DNA of 42,941 bases from Alphaproteobacteria bacterium (GTDB taxonomy: Bacteria > Pseudomonadota > Alphaproteobacteria > SHVW01): contig SHVW01000008.1 of NCBI GenBank assembly GCA_009694085.1, positions 1-42,941 of the forward strand. Reading direction: 5' to 3'. The notes below the pieces were generated by a model that did not search any database, was not told where the DNA came from, and worked only from the letters and a program-made list of their open reading frames with translations. The translations under genes and the position numbers were made by a program. Positions 23,540-32,170 of this stretch are shown piece by piece. Positions within the stretch are counted from its first letter, which is position 1; every line of letters begins with the position of its first letter.

Positions 23540-26538
23540 CGCAACCCTTCCGCATCGCCCGGGGCGGGCAAATCGACCGCAGCCGCGAGATCGGTTTCAA
23601 CTTCGACGGCCGCACCTATCGCGGCCATCCCGGCGACACGCTCGCCTCCGCCCTGCTTGCCAATGGCGTGCGCCTGGTCGGCCGCAGCTTCAAATATCAT
23701 CGTCCCCGCGGCATCCTGGCTGCCGGCGCAGAGGAACCGAATGCGCTGATACAGTTGCGCCGCGGCAACCGCACCGAACCCAATATCCGCGCCACCCAGA
23801 TCGAACTGTTCGACGGTTTGGAGTGCGAGAGCCAGAACCGCTGGCCCTCCCTAGGTTTCGATCTGGGCGCCATCAACAGCGTGTTTTCCGGCCTGTTTCC
23901 GGCTGGCTTCTACTACAAGACTTTCATGTGGCCAGCCTCGTATTGGCTGAAATACGAGGCGGCGATCCGCCGCATGGCCGGCATGGGCCGCACCGCCGTC
24001 GAACCCGACCCCGATCACTATGAACACATGCACGCCCACTGCGACGTGCTCGTGATCGGTAGCGGTCCGGCCGGGCTCATGGCAGCTCGCGCTGCCGGAC
24101 GCTGGGGTGCACGCGTGATCCTGTGCGAAGACGGCCCAGCGCTCGGCGGCAGCCTGCTGGGCGAACGCACAGCTATCGAAGGCAAACCGGCGATCGATTG
24201 GGTGCGCTCGGTCGAGGCGGAATTGTCCGGTCTGCCCGAGCTGCGCGTGCTGACCCGCACCACCGCCTTCGGCTATTACGACCAGAACTTGATCACCCTG
24301 GTCGAGCGCGTTGCCGATCATTTGCCCGTGCCCGGACCGCACCAGCCGCGTCAGCGGTTGTGGATGGTGCGCGCACGCCGGGTCGTGTTGGCGACCGGTG
24401 CTATCGAGCGTCCCATCGTGTTCGCCGACAATGACCGTCCCGGCATCATGCTAGCGTCGGCCGCGCGGACTTATACCAACCGCTACGGCGTCAAACCCGG
24501 CCGGCGTGCGGTGCTGCTGACCAATAATGACGGCGCCTATGCCACCGCCTTCGACCTTGCGGATGCCGGAGTCAATATCGCCGGCATCGTCGATGTCCGG
24601 CCCGCGCCGACCGGCGCCCTGCCCGCGCGCGCGCGCGCGGCCGGCATGACCGTTCACGCGGGTCATGCCGTGGCGATCTCCCATGGCACCAATGCGCTTA
24701 CGGGCGTGGAGATCATACAGCTCAACGCGGCGGGCGACGGCTTCGAAGGCGCTTCGCGCCCGCTCGACTGCGATGTGCTCGCCGTCTCCGGCGGTTGGAA
24801 CCCCGCCGTTCATCTGTTTTCGCAAAGCCAGGGCAAGCTGCGCTACGACGACCGGCTCGCCGCCTTCCTACCCAATCAGGCCGCCCAGCCCGTGACCTGC
24901 GCCGGCGCGGTTGCCGGGCATTACAGCCTCGCCGCCTGCCTGATCGATGGCGCCGCCGCCGGCGCGTCCGCCGCCAAGGCGGCCGGCTTCGGCGACGGCA
25001 CGCCGACTGCCGTGCCCAGTGTCGCCAATGAGCCGGAGGCGCCGGCCCGCACGCTCTGGGCTATTCCCAGACCCGCGCCAGGGCAGGGTAAACGCTTCGT
25101 CGACTTCCAGAACGACGTGACGGTCGAGGATTTGGCGCTGGCCAAGCGCGAGGGTTATCGCTCGGTCGAACATCTCAAGCGCTACACCACGCTCGGCATG
25201 GGAACGGATCAAGGCAAGACCAGCAACATCACGGGACTAGCCATCCTGTCCGGCATAGTCGGCGAGCCGATTCCCAAGGTCGGCACCACCACCTTCCGCC
25301 CGCCCTATACCCCGGTTTCGTTCGGCGCCATGGTCGGCCCCGAGACCGGCGCCCATATCGATCCCGTACGCCACAGCGCCATGCATCCCTGGCATGTCAA
25401 AGCGGGCGCACGCTTCGTCAATGCCGGGCTGTGGAAGCGGCCGCTGTTCTATCCCAAGCCTGGCGAAACCGATCAGCAGGCGATCGACCGCGAGGTGCTG
25501 AACACCCGCGCCAAGGTCGGAATCGTCGACGTCTCCACCCTGGGCAAGATCGATATTCAAGGCCCCGATGCCGTGGAGCTGCTGAATCGGGTCTATACCA
25601 ATGCCTGGTCCAAGTTGGAGATCGGCAAGAGCCGCTACGGCCTCATGCTGCGCGAAGACGGCATCGTGTTCGACGACGGCACGACCACACGGCTCGGTCC
25701 CAGTCATTTTCTGATGACGACCACGACCGTCAACGCCGTGCGCGTCATGGCCTGGCTGGAATATTGGCTCCAGGTGCAGTGGCCGGAACTCAAAGTCTAC
25801 GTCGCCAGCGTGACCGAACAATGGGCGGCCGCGGCGCTGGCCGGGCCGAATGCGCGCCACGTGCTGGCCGACGCTGTCGAAGGCGTCGACGTCTCCCATG
25901 CCGCCCTACCCTTCATGGGTTACCGCGAAGGCCGTATCGCCGGCGTCCCCGTGCGCATTTTCCGCATCAGCTTCTCCGGCGAACTCGGCTTCGAGGTCAA
26001 CGCCCCGGCCGACCACGGTCTAGCCGTGTGGGAAGCCCTGGTGAAGGCCGGCGAGAAACACGGCATCATGCCCTATGGCATGGAGGCGCTCGGCACCCTG
26101 CGCATCGAGAAGGGCCATGTCGTCGGCTCCGAACTCGACGGTCGCACCACGCCCGACGATCTCGGCTTCGCCGGCATGGTCAGCAAGACCAAGGATTGCC
26201 TGGGTAAACGCTCGCTCTCGCGCCCGGCCCTGATGGCGCTGGACCGCAAGCAACTCGTCGGCCTGATGCCGCTGTTCAAGACCGAGGAAATCGTGCGCGG
26301 CTCCCAGCTCGTCGCCAATCAGAACACACGCCCGCCCGTACCGATGGAAGGCATGGTGACCTCGAATTGCTACAGCGCCACGCTCGGCAGCTCGATCGCG
26401 CTGGCACTCGTCAAAAATGGGCGCAAGCGCGTGGGCGAAACGCTGTTCGCCCAATCGCCGCTGACCGGCCGCAGCGTCGCGGTTAAGATCGTGCACCACG
26501 TCATGGTCGATCCCGAGGGAGCGCGCCTGCGTGACTAG
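23536..26538 (+). CDS. soxA: Sarcosine oxidase, alpha subunit
   Basis: A 1000-residue protein. The N-terminal ~100 residues form a ferredoxin-like domain lacking iron-sulfur cysteines (GDTLASALLANGVRLVGRSFKYHRPRG). A Rossmann NAD-binding domain follows with GSGPAG at residues 175-180, then a pyridine-nucleotide-disulfide-type region (VVLATGAIERPIVFADNDRPGIM). The C-terminal ~390 residues are a GcvT-like folate-binding domain (TLGKIDIQGPDAVELLNRVYTN, SFSGELGFEVN) where the methyl-derived imine is captured by tetrahydrofolate. ATGA overlap with soxD and an eight-base overlap with soxG indicate stoichiometric translation. Confidence 0.95.
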   Translation: MTQPFRIARGGQIDRSREIGFNFDGRTYRGHPGDTLASALLANGVRLVGRSFKYHRPRGILAAGAEEPNALIQLRRGNRTEPNIRATQIELFDGLECESQNRWPSLGFDLGAINSVFSGLFPAGFYYKTFMWPASYWLKYEAAIRRMAGMGRTAVEPDPDHYEHMHAHCDVLVIGSGPAGLMAARAAGRWGARVILCEDGPALGGSLLGERTAIEGKPAIDWVRSVEAELSGLPELRVLTRTTAFGYYDQNLITLVERVADHLPVPGPHQPRQRLWMVRARRVVLATGAIERPIVFADNDRPGIMLASAARTYTNRYGVKPGRRAVLLTNNDGAYATAFDLADAGVNIAGIVDVRPAPTGALPARARAAGMTVHAGHAVAISHGTNALTGVEIIQLNAAGDGFEGASRPLDCDVLAVSGGWNPAVHLFSQSQGKLRYDDRLAAFLPNQAAQPVTCAGAVAGHYSLAACLIDGAAAGASAAKAAGFGDGTPTAVPSVANEPEAPARTLWAIPRPAPGQGKRFVDFQNDVTVEDLALAKREGYRSVEHLKRYTTLGMGTDQGKTSNITGLAILSGIVGEPIPKVGTTTFRPPYTPVSFGAMVGPETGAHIDPVRHSAMHPWHVKAGARFVNAGLWKRPLFYPKPGETDQQAIDREVLNTRAKVGIVDVSTLGKIDIQGPDAVELLNRVYTNAWSKLEIGKSRYGLMLREDGIVFDDGTTTRLGPSHFLMTTTTVNAVRVMAWLEYWLQVQWPELKVYVASVTEQWAAAALAGPNARHVLADAVEGVDVSHAALPFMGYREGRIAGVPVRIFRISFSGELGFEVNAPADHGLAVWEALVKAGEKHGIMPYGMEALGTLRIEKGHVVGSELDGRTTPDDLGFAGMVSKTKDCLGKRSLSRPALMALDRKQLVGLMPLFKTEEIVRGSQLVANQNTRPPVPMEGMVTSNCYSATLGSSIALALVKNGRKRVGETLFAQSPLTGRSVAVKIVHHVMVDPEGARLRD

Positions 26539-27139
26539 CCCAACCCCCGAAAGCGCACTCGCGCCCATTTACCGCATCGGCTATTTCGGTCCCGACAGCT
26601 CCGATCTGGTGCTAGCGGAACGTCGACCCGGCTTCATGGTCAATGTCCAGGGCGAACCCGACAGCGCCGCCTTCCTCGACGCGGTCAAGCAGGTCTTTGC
26701 CATCGACCTACCGCACCAACCCAATACCAGCGTCGCCGCAGGTACCACGCAGGCACATTGGCTCGGACCCAATTCCTGGCTGCTGGTGGGGCCGGCGTTG
26801 GACGGTACGGAACTCAGGCGCCGGCATCAGGCAATCGCCGCTGTCCAGGGTGCGTTGATCGACGTGTCGAGCGGACGGGTTGTGCTGCGCATCCGCGGCG
26901 TACGCGCGGCCGATGCAATGGCCAAGAATTGCGGCCTCGATTTCCACCCCCGCCGCTTCGCGCCGGGACAATGTGCCCAGAGTCTCTATGGCCGCATCGC
27001 CGTGCTGATCCATAAATTCGACGCCGTCCCAAGCTTCGACATTTTCGCCGCACGCAGCTTTGCCGGCTCGCTCTGGCACGAATTGACCCATGCGGCAGCT
27101 GAATATGGCTACCGGATCGATCCGCCCGTTCAGGGTTGA
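26531..27139 (+). CDS. soxG: Sarcosine oxidase, gamma subunit
   Basis: The 202-residue protein starts at GTG 26531, eight bases before the soxA stop, the same overlap geometry as dppC and the fused ATPase gene earlier in the window. The sequence (GPDSSDLVLAERRPGFMVNVQG, HWLGPNSWLLVGP, VLIHKFDAVPSFDIFAARSFAGSLW) is the SoxG/GcvT-related fold. It completes soxBDAG. No folate-cycle genes such as glyA or purU follow in this window, unlike in many sox operons. Confidence 0.92.
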   Translation: MTSPTPESALAPIYRIGYFGPDSSDLVLAERRPGFMVNVQGEPDSAAFLDAVKQVFAIDLPHQPNTSVAAGTTQAHWLGPNSWLLVGPALDGTELRRRHQAIAAVQGALIDVSSGRVVLRIRGVRAADAMAKNCGLDFHPRRFAPGQCAQSLYGRIAVLIHKFDAVPSFDIFAARSFAGSLWHELTHAAAEYGYRIDPPVQG

Positions 27140-27207
27140 TCCCTGCGCTGGATTGCCGAACCGAATCAGGGCATGCTGAAGGTCGGGTTTGGCAAGGAGC
27201 CTCGGCC

Positions 27208-28026
27208 ATGAGATTTGCGCTTGCGAGCGCCTTGATCGTCGTTCTTTCTCTTGTGCCTCCAGCGGTGCTGGCGGATTGCCCCGGATTCATCGCTGAAATA
27301 CCGCGCGGCCCCCGCTTAGCATCGAAGACCTGGCTGGGCCCGGTCACGGCCATGGAGCAGGCGGAAGGCCAAGTCGGTATCACCTATCTCGGCCATTCCA
27401 GCTTTCTGATTCAGTCGTCACAGGGTGTCGGCATCATCACCGACTACAACGACTATGTCGCCCCCCTGGTGCTGCCCGATATCGTCACCATGAACAATCA
27501 GCACGACACCCACCACACGCCCCGGCCCGATCCGCGCATCCGCCACATCCTGCGCGGCTGGGCGCTGGGCGCTAATCCGACCCTGCACGATTTGCGCTAC
27601 AAAGACGTCGAAGTGCGCAACGTACCGACCCATGCGCGCAACTTCCGTGGCGCCGAGGCCGGTACCCGGGCCTATGGCAATTCGATCTTCCTGTTCAACA
27701 CGGCCGGCATCTGCATCGCCCATCTCGGCCATCTGCACCATCTGCTCAACGACGTGCTGCTCAGCGAAATCGGCAAGATCGACGTGCTGATGATCCCGAT
27801 CGACGGCATGTACACCATGTCCCAGGAGGACGCGATCGACGCCATGGAGAAGCTGAAAGCGCCGCTCAACATGCCAATGCATTATTTCGGGCCGCACACG
27901 CTGGAGCGTTTCCTGACTAAGGCGCGCCCGCGCTTCCCCGTGCGCATGAGCGAGACCGCGTCCATCGCGATCACGCGCTCGGATTTGCCAGATCGACCGG
28001 AAATCCTGGTTTTACCCGGACGTTGA
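27208..28026 (+). CDS. Exported metallo-beta-lactamase-fold (UlaG-like) hydrolase, variant metal motif
   Basis: The 272-residue protein starts at ATG 27208 (GGAG eight bases ahead), giving a signal peptide MRFALASALIVVLSLVPPAVLA followed by Asp-Cys. The longer extension overlaps soxG. GITYLGHSSFLIQSSQGVGIITD is the usual beginning of the MBL fold in UlaG and YycJ-like hydrolases. The metal motif HxHxDH is read here as NQHDTH (residues 97-102): the first His is Asn and the Asp is Thr. Further histidines occur in ICIAHLGHLHHLL and MPMHYFGPHT. It may bind one metal or act in an altered way. It is periplasmic by prediction. It lies 68 bases after soxG and its 3' end overlaps the convergent GNAT gene. 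Confidence 0.75.
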   Translation: MRFALASALIVVLSLVPPAVLADCPGFIAEIPRGPRLASKTWLGPVTAMEQAEGQVGITYLGHSSFLIQSSQGVGIITDYNDYVAPLVLPDIVTMNNQHDTHHTPRPDPRIRHILRGWALGANPTLHDLRYKDVEVRNVPTHARNFRGAEAGTRAYGNSIFLFNTAGICIAHLGHLHHLLNDVLLSEIGKIDVLMIPIDGMYTMSQEDAIDAMEKLKAPLNMPMHYFGPHTLERFLTKARPRFPVRMSETASIAITRSDLPDRPEILVLPGR

Positions 28027-28255
28027 GCCGCCGGCGCCAATCCGCACGCATCAGAACGTAAAATCCAAGCTGCCGATCAGGGCGCACGACCACTCGTTCC
28101 AACACCATGCCCGCGCGCTCCATCACCCGGCAGGACGATCGGTTGGCGAGTTGCGCCACGCCGACGATGCGCTTGAGGCCGGCGGCCACGAAGGCATACG
28201 CGATCGCCGCGTCGACAGCCTCCCCAGCCAGCCCGATGCCGCGGCGATCGGGCAC
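27971..28255 (-). pseudogene. GNAT acetyltransferase, C-terminal fragment after a frameshift
   Basis: This frame encodes PDRRGIGLAGEAVDAAIAYAFV, the acetyl-CoA pyrophosphate-binding loop (R/QxxGxG/A) and helix of RimJ/RimL-type GNAT enzymes, and then ANRSSCRVMERAGMVLERVV, the terminal conserved helix and strand. The frame stays open upstream to about 28345, reading GRVIGECGFRQRDDGLGFAVRYALV, which is the missing central part of the enzyme. It has no start of its own and overlaps the convergent MBL-fold gene by 56 bases. Confidence 0.7.
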
Positions 28256-28539
28256 AAGCGCGTAGCGAACGGCAAAGCCCAGACCATCGTCGCGCTGACG
28301 AAAACCGCACTCGCCGATAACCCGCCCCGTGCCCGATCGAACAATCCCCAGACACCGATACCGAAGCGCGTCCAGCTCGCCTCATGGGCGGCGAAGGTGC
28401 GTCGCGCCTGGCCTGGAGTCTCCAGGCCGCCCTGGAGGTGAGCCATAATCGAAACATCCCCATGCATGGCAATGAATGCGTCGAGATCGTAAACTTCGAA
28501 GCGGCGCAGGATGAGCCGCGCGGTCTCTAGCCGCGTCAT
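28123..28539 (-). pseudogene. GNAT acetyltransferase, N-terminal fragment with frameshift
   Basis: MTRLETARLILRRFEVYDLDAF is the classic N-terminus of RimJ/RimL-type GNAT acetyltransferases, and homology runs through FGIGVWG (residues 59-65). After the GGGG run at plus-strand positions 28346-28349 this frame becomes meaningless. One extra G there would give VWGIVRSGTGRVIGECGF and rejoin the downstream frame. ATG 28539 overlaps the hrpB stop as ATGA, so the intact gene was translationally coupled to hrpB. It is either a real mutation or a homopolymer error. Confidence 0.72.
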
Positions 28540-31058
28540 GTGCCGCGCCGCTTGGCCCGATTGGTCGGTAGGGCGGACAGGGGATCATCGGGCCAATGAT
28601 GCCGGGGATATTGGCCGCGCATGTCACGCCTGACCTCGACATAGGCATTGACCCAGAAGCTTGCGAGGTCCTGGGTCACGGCGAGCGGCCGGCGCGCCGG
28701 CGATAGTAGGTGCACGACCAGCGGTACCCGCCCGCCGGCGATGCGCGGCGTCTCGGTCAGGCCGAACATCTCTTGCAGACGAACTGCTAGAACCGGCACG
28801 GTTCCGTCGACGTAGCCAAGCGGAATCCGCGACCCGCTGGGCACGGCGATATAAGTCGGCGCTTCTCGCTCCAGCTCCTGACGCTGGCGCCAGTCGAGCA
28901 GGCCGTGAAGTGCGGCGGCCAGATCGATACGCTTGAAATGATCGCGGCGGCTCACGCCGGTCAGATGTGGTGCCAACCAGGATGCCAGCCCGTCGGTCAG
29001 GGCGGCCTCGGACAGGTCGGGCCAATCCGGGCCGGCATGGCAGCGCAGAAACATGACGCGCGCGCACCAATTGCGCAGCTCCGGCGTCCAGGGCAGGGTG
29101 CCGATGCCAAGCGCGCGGATGCCGTCTAGCAGCGCCACCGTCTTGGCCTCACCCGGCGCATCGGGCCAAGGCTCGTCCTTGAGTACCAGGGCGCCCAGGC
29201 GGCGCTGGTGGCGCGCCTCAACTGCTTCAGCCCGCCCGTTCCAGGCGCATGTCGTCACCGTCTCAATCTCGTTCGCGAAGGCCAGCTCGATATCGGCCGA
29301 GGTCAACGGCGCAGCTAGAAAAATGCGCGCCTCGCGCTTGGCTCCGTCGAGATCGGCAATCGCCAGCCAATCCTGGGCCGCCAGGGGATCGGCGACACCG
29401 CCGGATTCCATGGAGAAGAATGCGCCTTGCCCACCAGAGAGATGAAACCGCCCACCGCCGCCCAGCCGCCGCCCGGCGACGCGATCGGGATAGGCAAGCG
29501 CCACCATCAAGCCGGTTTGCCGCCCGTCCCCAGGCTGATCGCCGGTACGAAGCCGGCGGCGGCCCTGGCGCGCCGCTCGCTGAACTTGATCGCGCGCACC
29601 GGGATCGAGGCGCAGCCCGGGCGGTAAGACAGGACGCCGGCCTTCGCCCAGCGCATCCACGCGCAGGCGCAGATCGGTGTCCCGGGCGCCGCGCTCGGCC
29701 TTCAAAATATCGCGCTCGCTCAAAAGTGCGGCGACATCGCAGGCGAGCCCGCCGAAGCCCAGCTCATGACCGCGCACCATCATATGGGCCAAGCGGGGAT
29801 GAACGCCGAGCCCGGCGATCGCCCGGCCATGGGGCGTGATCCGGCCGACGGCATCCAGTGCGCCGAGGCTGTGCAGGAGATTGTAGGCCTGAGTGTAAGC
29901 CACTACCGGTGGCGGGTCCAGCCAGGCCAATCGCGCGGGGTCGCTCGCGCCCCATTCGGCCAATGCCAGTGCAAGAGGCGCCAAGTCGGCGTCGCCCATT
30001 TCCGGCGCGGTATGCGGGGCGAGCGCGCGATGGCTCGCCTCCGACCATAGACGGTAGCAGACGCCTGGGCCGAGGCGGCCGGCACGACCGCGCCGCTGAT
30101 CGGCCGCCGCCTGGCTAACTCGCACGGTTTCAAGCCGCGTCATGGCGCTGCGCGGATCGAAGCGTGGCACGCGCATGAACCCGCTATCGATCACAACCCG
30201 TACGCCCTCAATGGTCAAACTGGTTTCGGCGATTGAAGTCGCGAGCACGATCTTGCGCCGACCCGGCGGGCTCGGTCGGATCGCCAGATCCTGACGCTCC
30301 AGCGGCATGTCGCCATGGAGCGGTGCAACCGCAATGTCGCCGCCGAGAACGGCCTCCTCCAGCAAACGCTCGACCCGGCGAATCTCGCTCAGGCCGGGCA
30401 GGAAGACCAGCAGATCGCCGACTTCCTCGATAAGCGCGCGACGGACCAGAGCGGCCACATCCGGCTCCATACGGCCTTGGGGCGCTCTATCCACATAGCG
30501 AGTCTCCACGGGATAGGCCCGGCCTTCGCTGGAGATGATGGGCGCATCGCCCAGCAGCTTCGCCACTGGCGCGCTCGCCAGAGTCGCCGACATCACCAGG
30601 ATGCGTAGATCGGGTCGCAGCGTTGCCTGGGCTTCCAAGCAGAGCGCCAGGCCGAGATCGACATCCAGGCTGCGCTCGTGGAACTCGTCGAACAACACGG
30701 CCCCGATGCCATCCAGGCCCGGATCGTCCTGGATCAGCCGGGTGAAAACACCGTCGGTTACCACCTCGATGCGGGTGCGCGCGCTGATCTTGGCATCCAT
30801 GCGCACGCGATAGCCGATTGTGTCCCCGACCGCCTCGCCCATGACCGCCGCCATGCGCCGTGCCGCCGCCCGCGCCGCCAGCCGGCGCGGCTCCAGCATG
30901 ACGATCTTTCGCCCAGCCAGCCAAGGCTGGGTCAGCAACAGGGGTGGCACGCCGGTGGTCTTGCCCGCTCCGGGCGGAGCCTGAAGCACGGCATTCGGAC
31001 CGGCGGCGAGCGCCCGCGCAATCTCGGGCAGAACCTCGGTGATGGGTAGCGCATCCAT
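28536..31058 (-). CDS. hrpB: ATP-dependent helicase HrpB (DEAH-box family)
   Basis: The 840-residue protein starts at ATG 31058 (MDALPITEVLPEIARALAAG); an in-frame extension to 31109 is possible but less likely. Helicase motifs in order: motif I GAGKTT at 30-35, DEFH at 124-127, SAT at 157-159, then TSIAETSLTI and QRRGRAGR (motif VI), followed by the helicase-associated HA2 domain and the HrpB-specific C-terminal domain with PLGYVDGTVPVLAVRLQEMFGL. Motif II is DEFH, as in this subfamily. It is a cytoplasmic helicase of poorly defined function in alphaproteobacteria. The gene is divergent from the M19 dipeptidase gene and coupled at its 3' end to the broken GNAT gene. Confidence 0.93.
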   Translation of the reverse strand: MDALPITEVLPEIARALAAGPNAVLQAPPGAGKTTGVPPLLLTQPWLAGRKIVMLEPRRLAARAAARRMAAVMGEAVGDTIGYRVRMDAKISARTRIEVVTDGVFTRLIQDDPGLDGIGAVLFDEFHERSLDVDLGLALCLEAQATLRPDLRILVMSATLASAPVAKLLGDAPIISSEGRAYPVETRYVDRAPQGRMEPDVAALVRRALIEEVGDLLVFLPGLSEIRRVERLLEEAVLGGDIAVAPLHGDMPLERQDLAIRPSPPGRRKIVLATSIAETSLTIEGVRVVIDSGFMRVPRFDPRSAMTRLETVRVSQAAADQRRGRAGRLGPGVCYRLWSEASHRALAPHTAPEMGDADLAPLALALAEWGASDPARLAWLDPPPVVAYTQAYNLLHSLGALDAVGRITPHGRAIAGLGVHPRLAHMMVRGHELGFGGLACDVAALLSERDILKAERGARDTDLRLRVDALGEGRRPVLPPGLRLDPGARDQVQRAARQGRRRLRTGDQPGDGRQTGLMVALAYPDRVAGRRLGGGGRFHLSGGQGAFFSMESGGVADPLAAQDWLAIADLDGAKREARIFLAAPLTSADIELAFANEIETVTTCAWNGRAEAVEARHQRRLGALVLKDEPWPDAPGEAKTVALLDGIRALGIGTLPWTPELRNWCARVMFLRCHAGPDWPDLSEAALTDGLASWLAPHLTGVSRRDHFKRIDLAAALHGLLDWRQRQELEREAPTYIAVPSGSRIPLGYVDGTVPVLAVRLQEMFGLTETPRIAGGRVPLVVHLLSPARRPLAVTQDLASFWVNAYVEVRRDMRGQYPRHHWPDDPLSALPTNRAKRRGT

Positions 31059-31144
31059 GAGCAAAGTCAGCGATAATCTATCGCCCGATGGTTGGCAATT
31101 GCCGCCCACTGTCGCACACTGGCCGCCCCACTCGGAGGATGTCC

Positions 31145-32170
31145 ATGAACGATCTGACCAAACAGACTTGGCCCGTCTCGACGCGGGCGCGCGATCTGCA
31201 CGAAGCCGCGTTGGTTTGGGATTCCCATAGCTGCCTGCCGCTTAAGGCCGGCATCGATATCTCGGATTTAGAACGCCATCGCGCCTCGGGCATCGACTAC
31301 GTCTCGGTCAATGTCGGCATGGATTTCAACCCGCTCTCCCAGGTGATCCGCGTGCTCGCCACCTTCCGTGGCTGGCTGGCCACCCGACCCGATCACTTCA
31401 TGATCGCAAGCACGGCGGCCGATGTGCGCCGCGCCAAGGCAGAGGGCAAGCTGGCGGTCAGCTTCGATCTCGAGGGTTCCGACATGATCGAGGGCGATCT
31501 CGACATGCTCCGACTCTATCGCGATCTCGGCGTGCGCCAGATGCATCTGGCCTATAACCGCGACAATCCCATCGCCGGCGGTTGCCATGGTGCCGATATT
31601 GGGCTGACTGCCCTCGGCCATAAGGTCGTGGCCGAGATCAACCGTCTCGGCATCATCATGGATTGCTCGCACTCGGGTTACCGCACCAGCATGGACGTTA
31701 TGGCGGCCTCCACCAAGCCTGTCGTGTTCTCCCACACTTGCATGCGCAAGCTGATGGACCACCCGCGCAATGTCTGGGACGACCAGATCGATGCCTGCGC
31801 GCGCACGGGCGGGGTGATCGGCATCACCGGCATCGGCATTTTCCTCGGCGCCGACGACGCCAGTACCGCCACCTTCATGCGTCATGTCGACTATGCCGTG
31901 CAACGCGTCGGGGCCGCCCATGTGGGTATCGGTCTCGATTTCGTGTTCCGCCGCGGCGCTGACGACTACCCGCCCAATTTCGACCGCTCGCTCTGGTGGC
32001 CGCCGAGCCATCGTTATGTCGGCCGCAGCAATTTTGTCGAACCCGAGCGCATGCCGCTAATTACCGAGGCCCTGATCGCGCAAGGCTATTCCGACGCCGA
32101 TATTCGCGGCATCCTGGGCGAGAACTTCCTGCGCATCGCCCAGCAGACCTGGCCGGCGGAGGCGGCGTGA
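31145..32170 (+). CDS. Membrane dipeptidase family (peptidase M19) protein, diverged metal site
   Basis: The 341-residue protein starts at ATG 31145, with GGAGG six bases upstream. M19 motifs are recognisable: DSHS near residues 26-29, bridging Glu110 (FDLEGSD), His176 (MDCSHSGYRT) and His197 (VVFSHTCMRKLMDHPRNVWD), and the C-terminal GENFLRIAQQTW. In canonical M19 enzymes the first motif is HxD; here it reads His28-Ser-Cys30, so one zinc ligand is changed. Family members hydrolyse dipeptides or D-amino-acid amides, but many bacterial homologues have other functions. No signal peptide is seen, so it is probably cytoplasmic. It overlaps the downstream dehydrogenase start by one base, so they are likely a functional pair. 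Confidence 0.83.
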   Translation: MNDLTKQTWPVSTRARDLHEAALVWDSHSCLPLKAGIDISDLERHRASGIDYVSVNVGMDFNPLSQVIRVLATFRGWLATRPDHFMIASTAADVRRAKAEGKLAVSFDLEGSDMIEGDLDMLRLYRDLGVRQMHLAYNRDNPIAGGCHGADIGLTALGHKVVAEINRLGIIMDCSHSGYRTSMDVMAASTKPVVFSHTCMRKLMDHPRNVWDDQIDACARTGGVIGITGIGIFLGADDASTATFMRHVDYAVQRVGAAHVGIGLDFVFRRGADDYPPNFDRSLWWPPSHRYVGRSNFVEPERMPLITEALIAQGYSDADIRGILGENFLRIAQQTWPAEAA

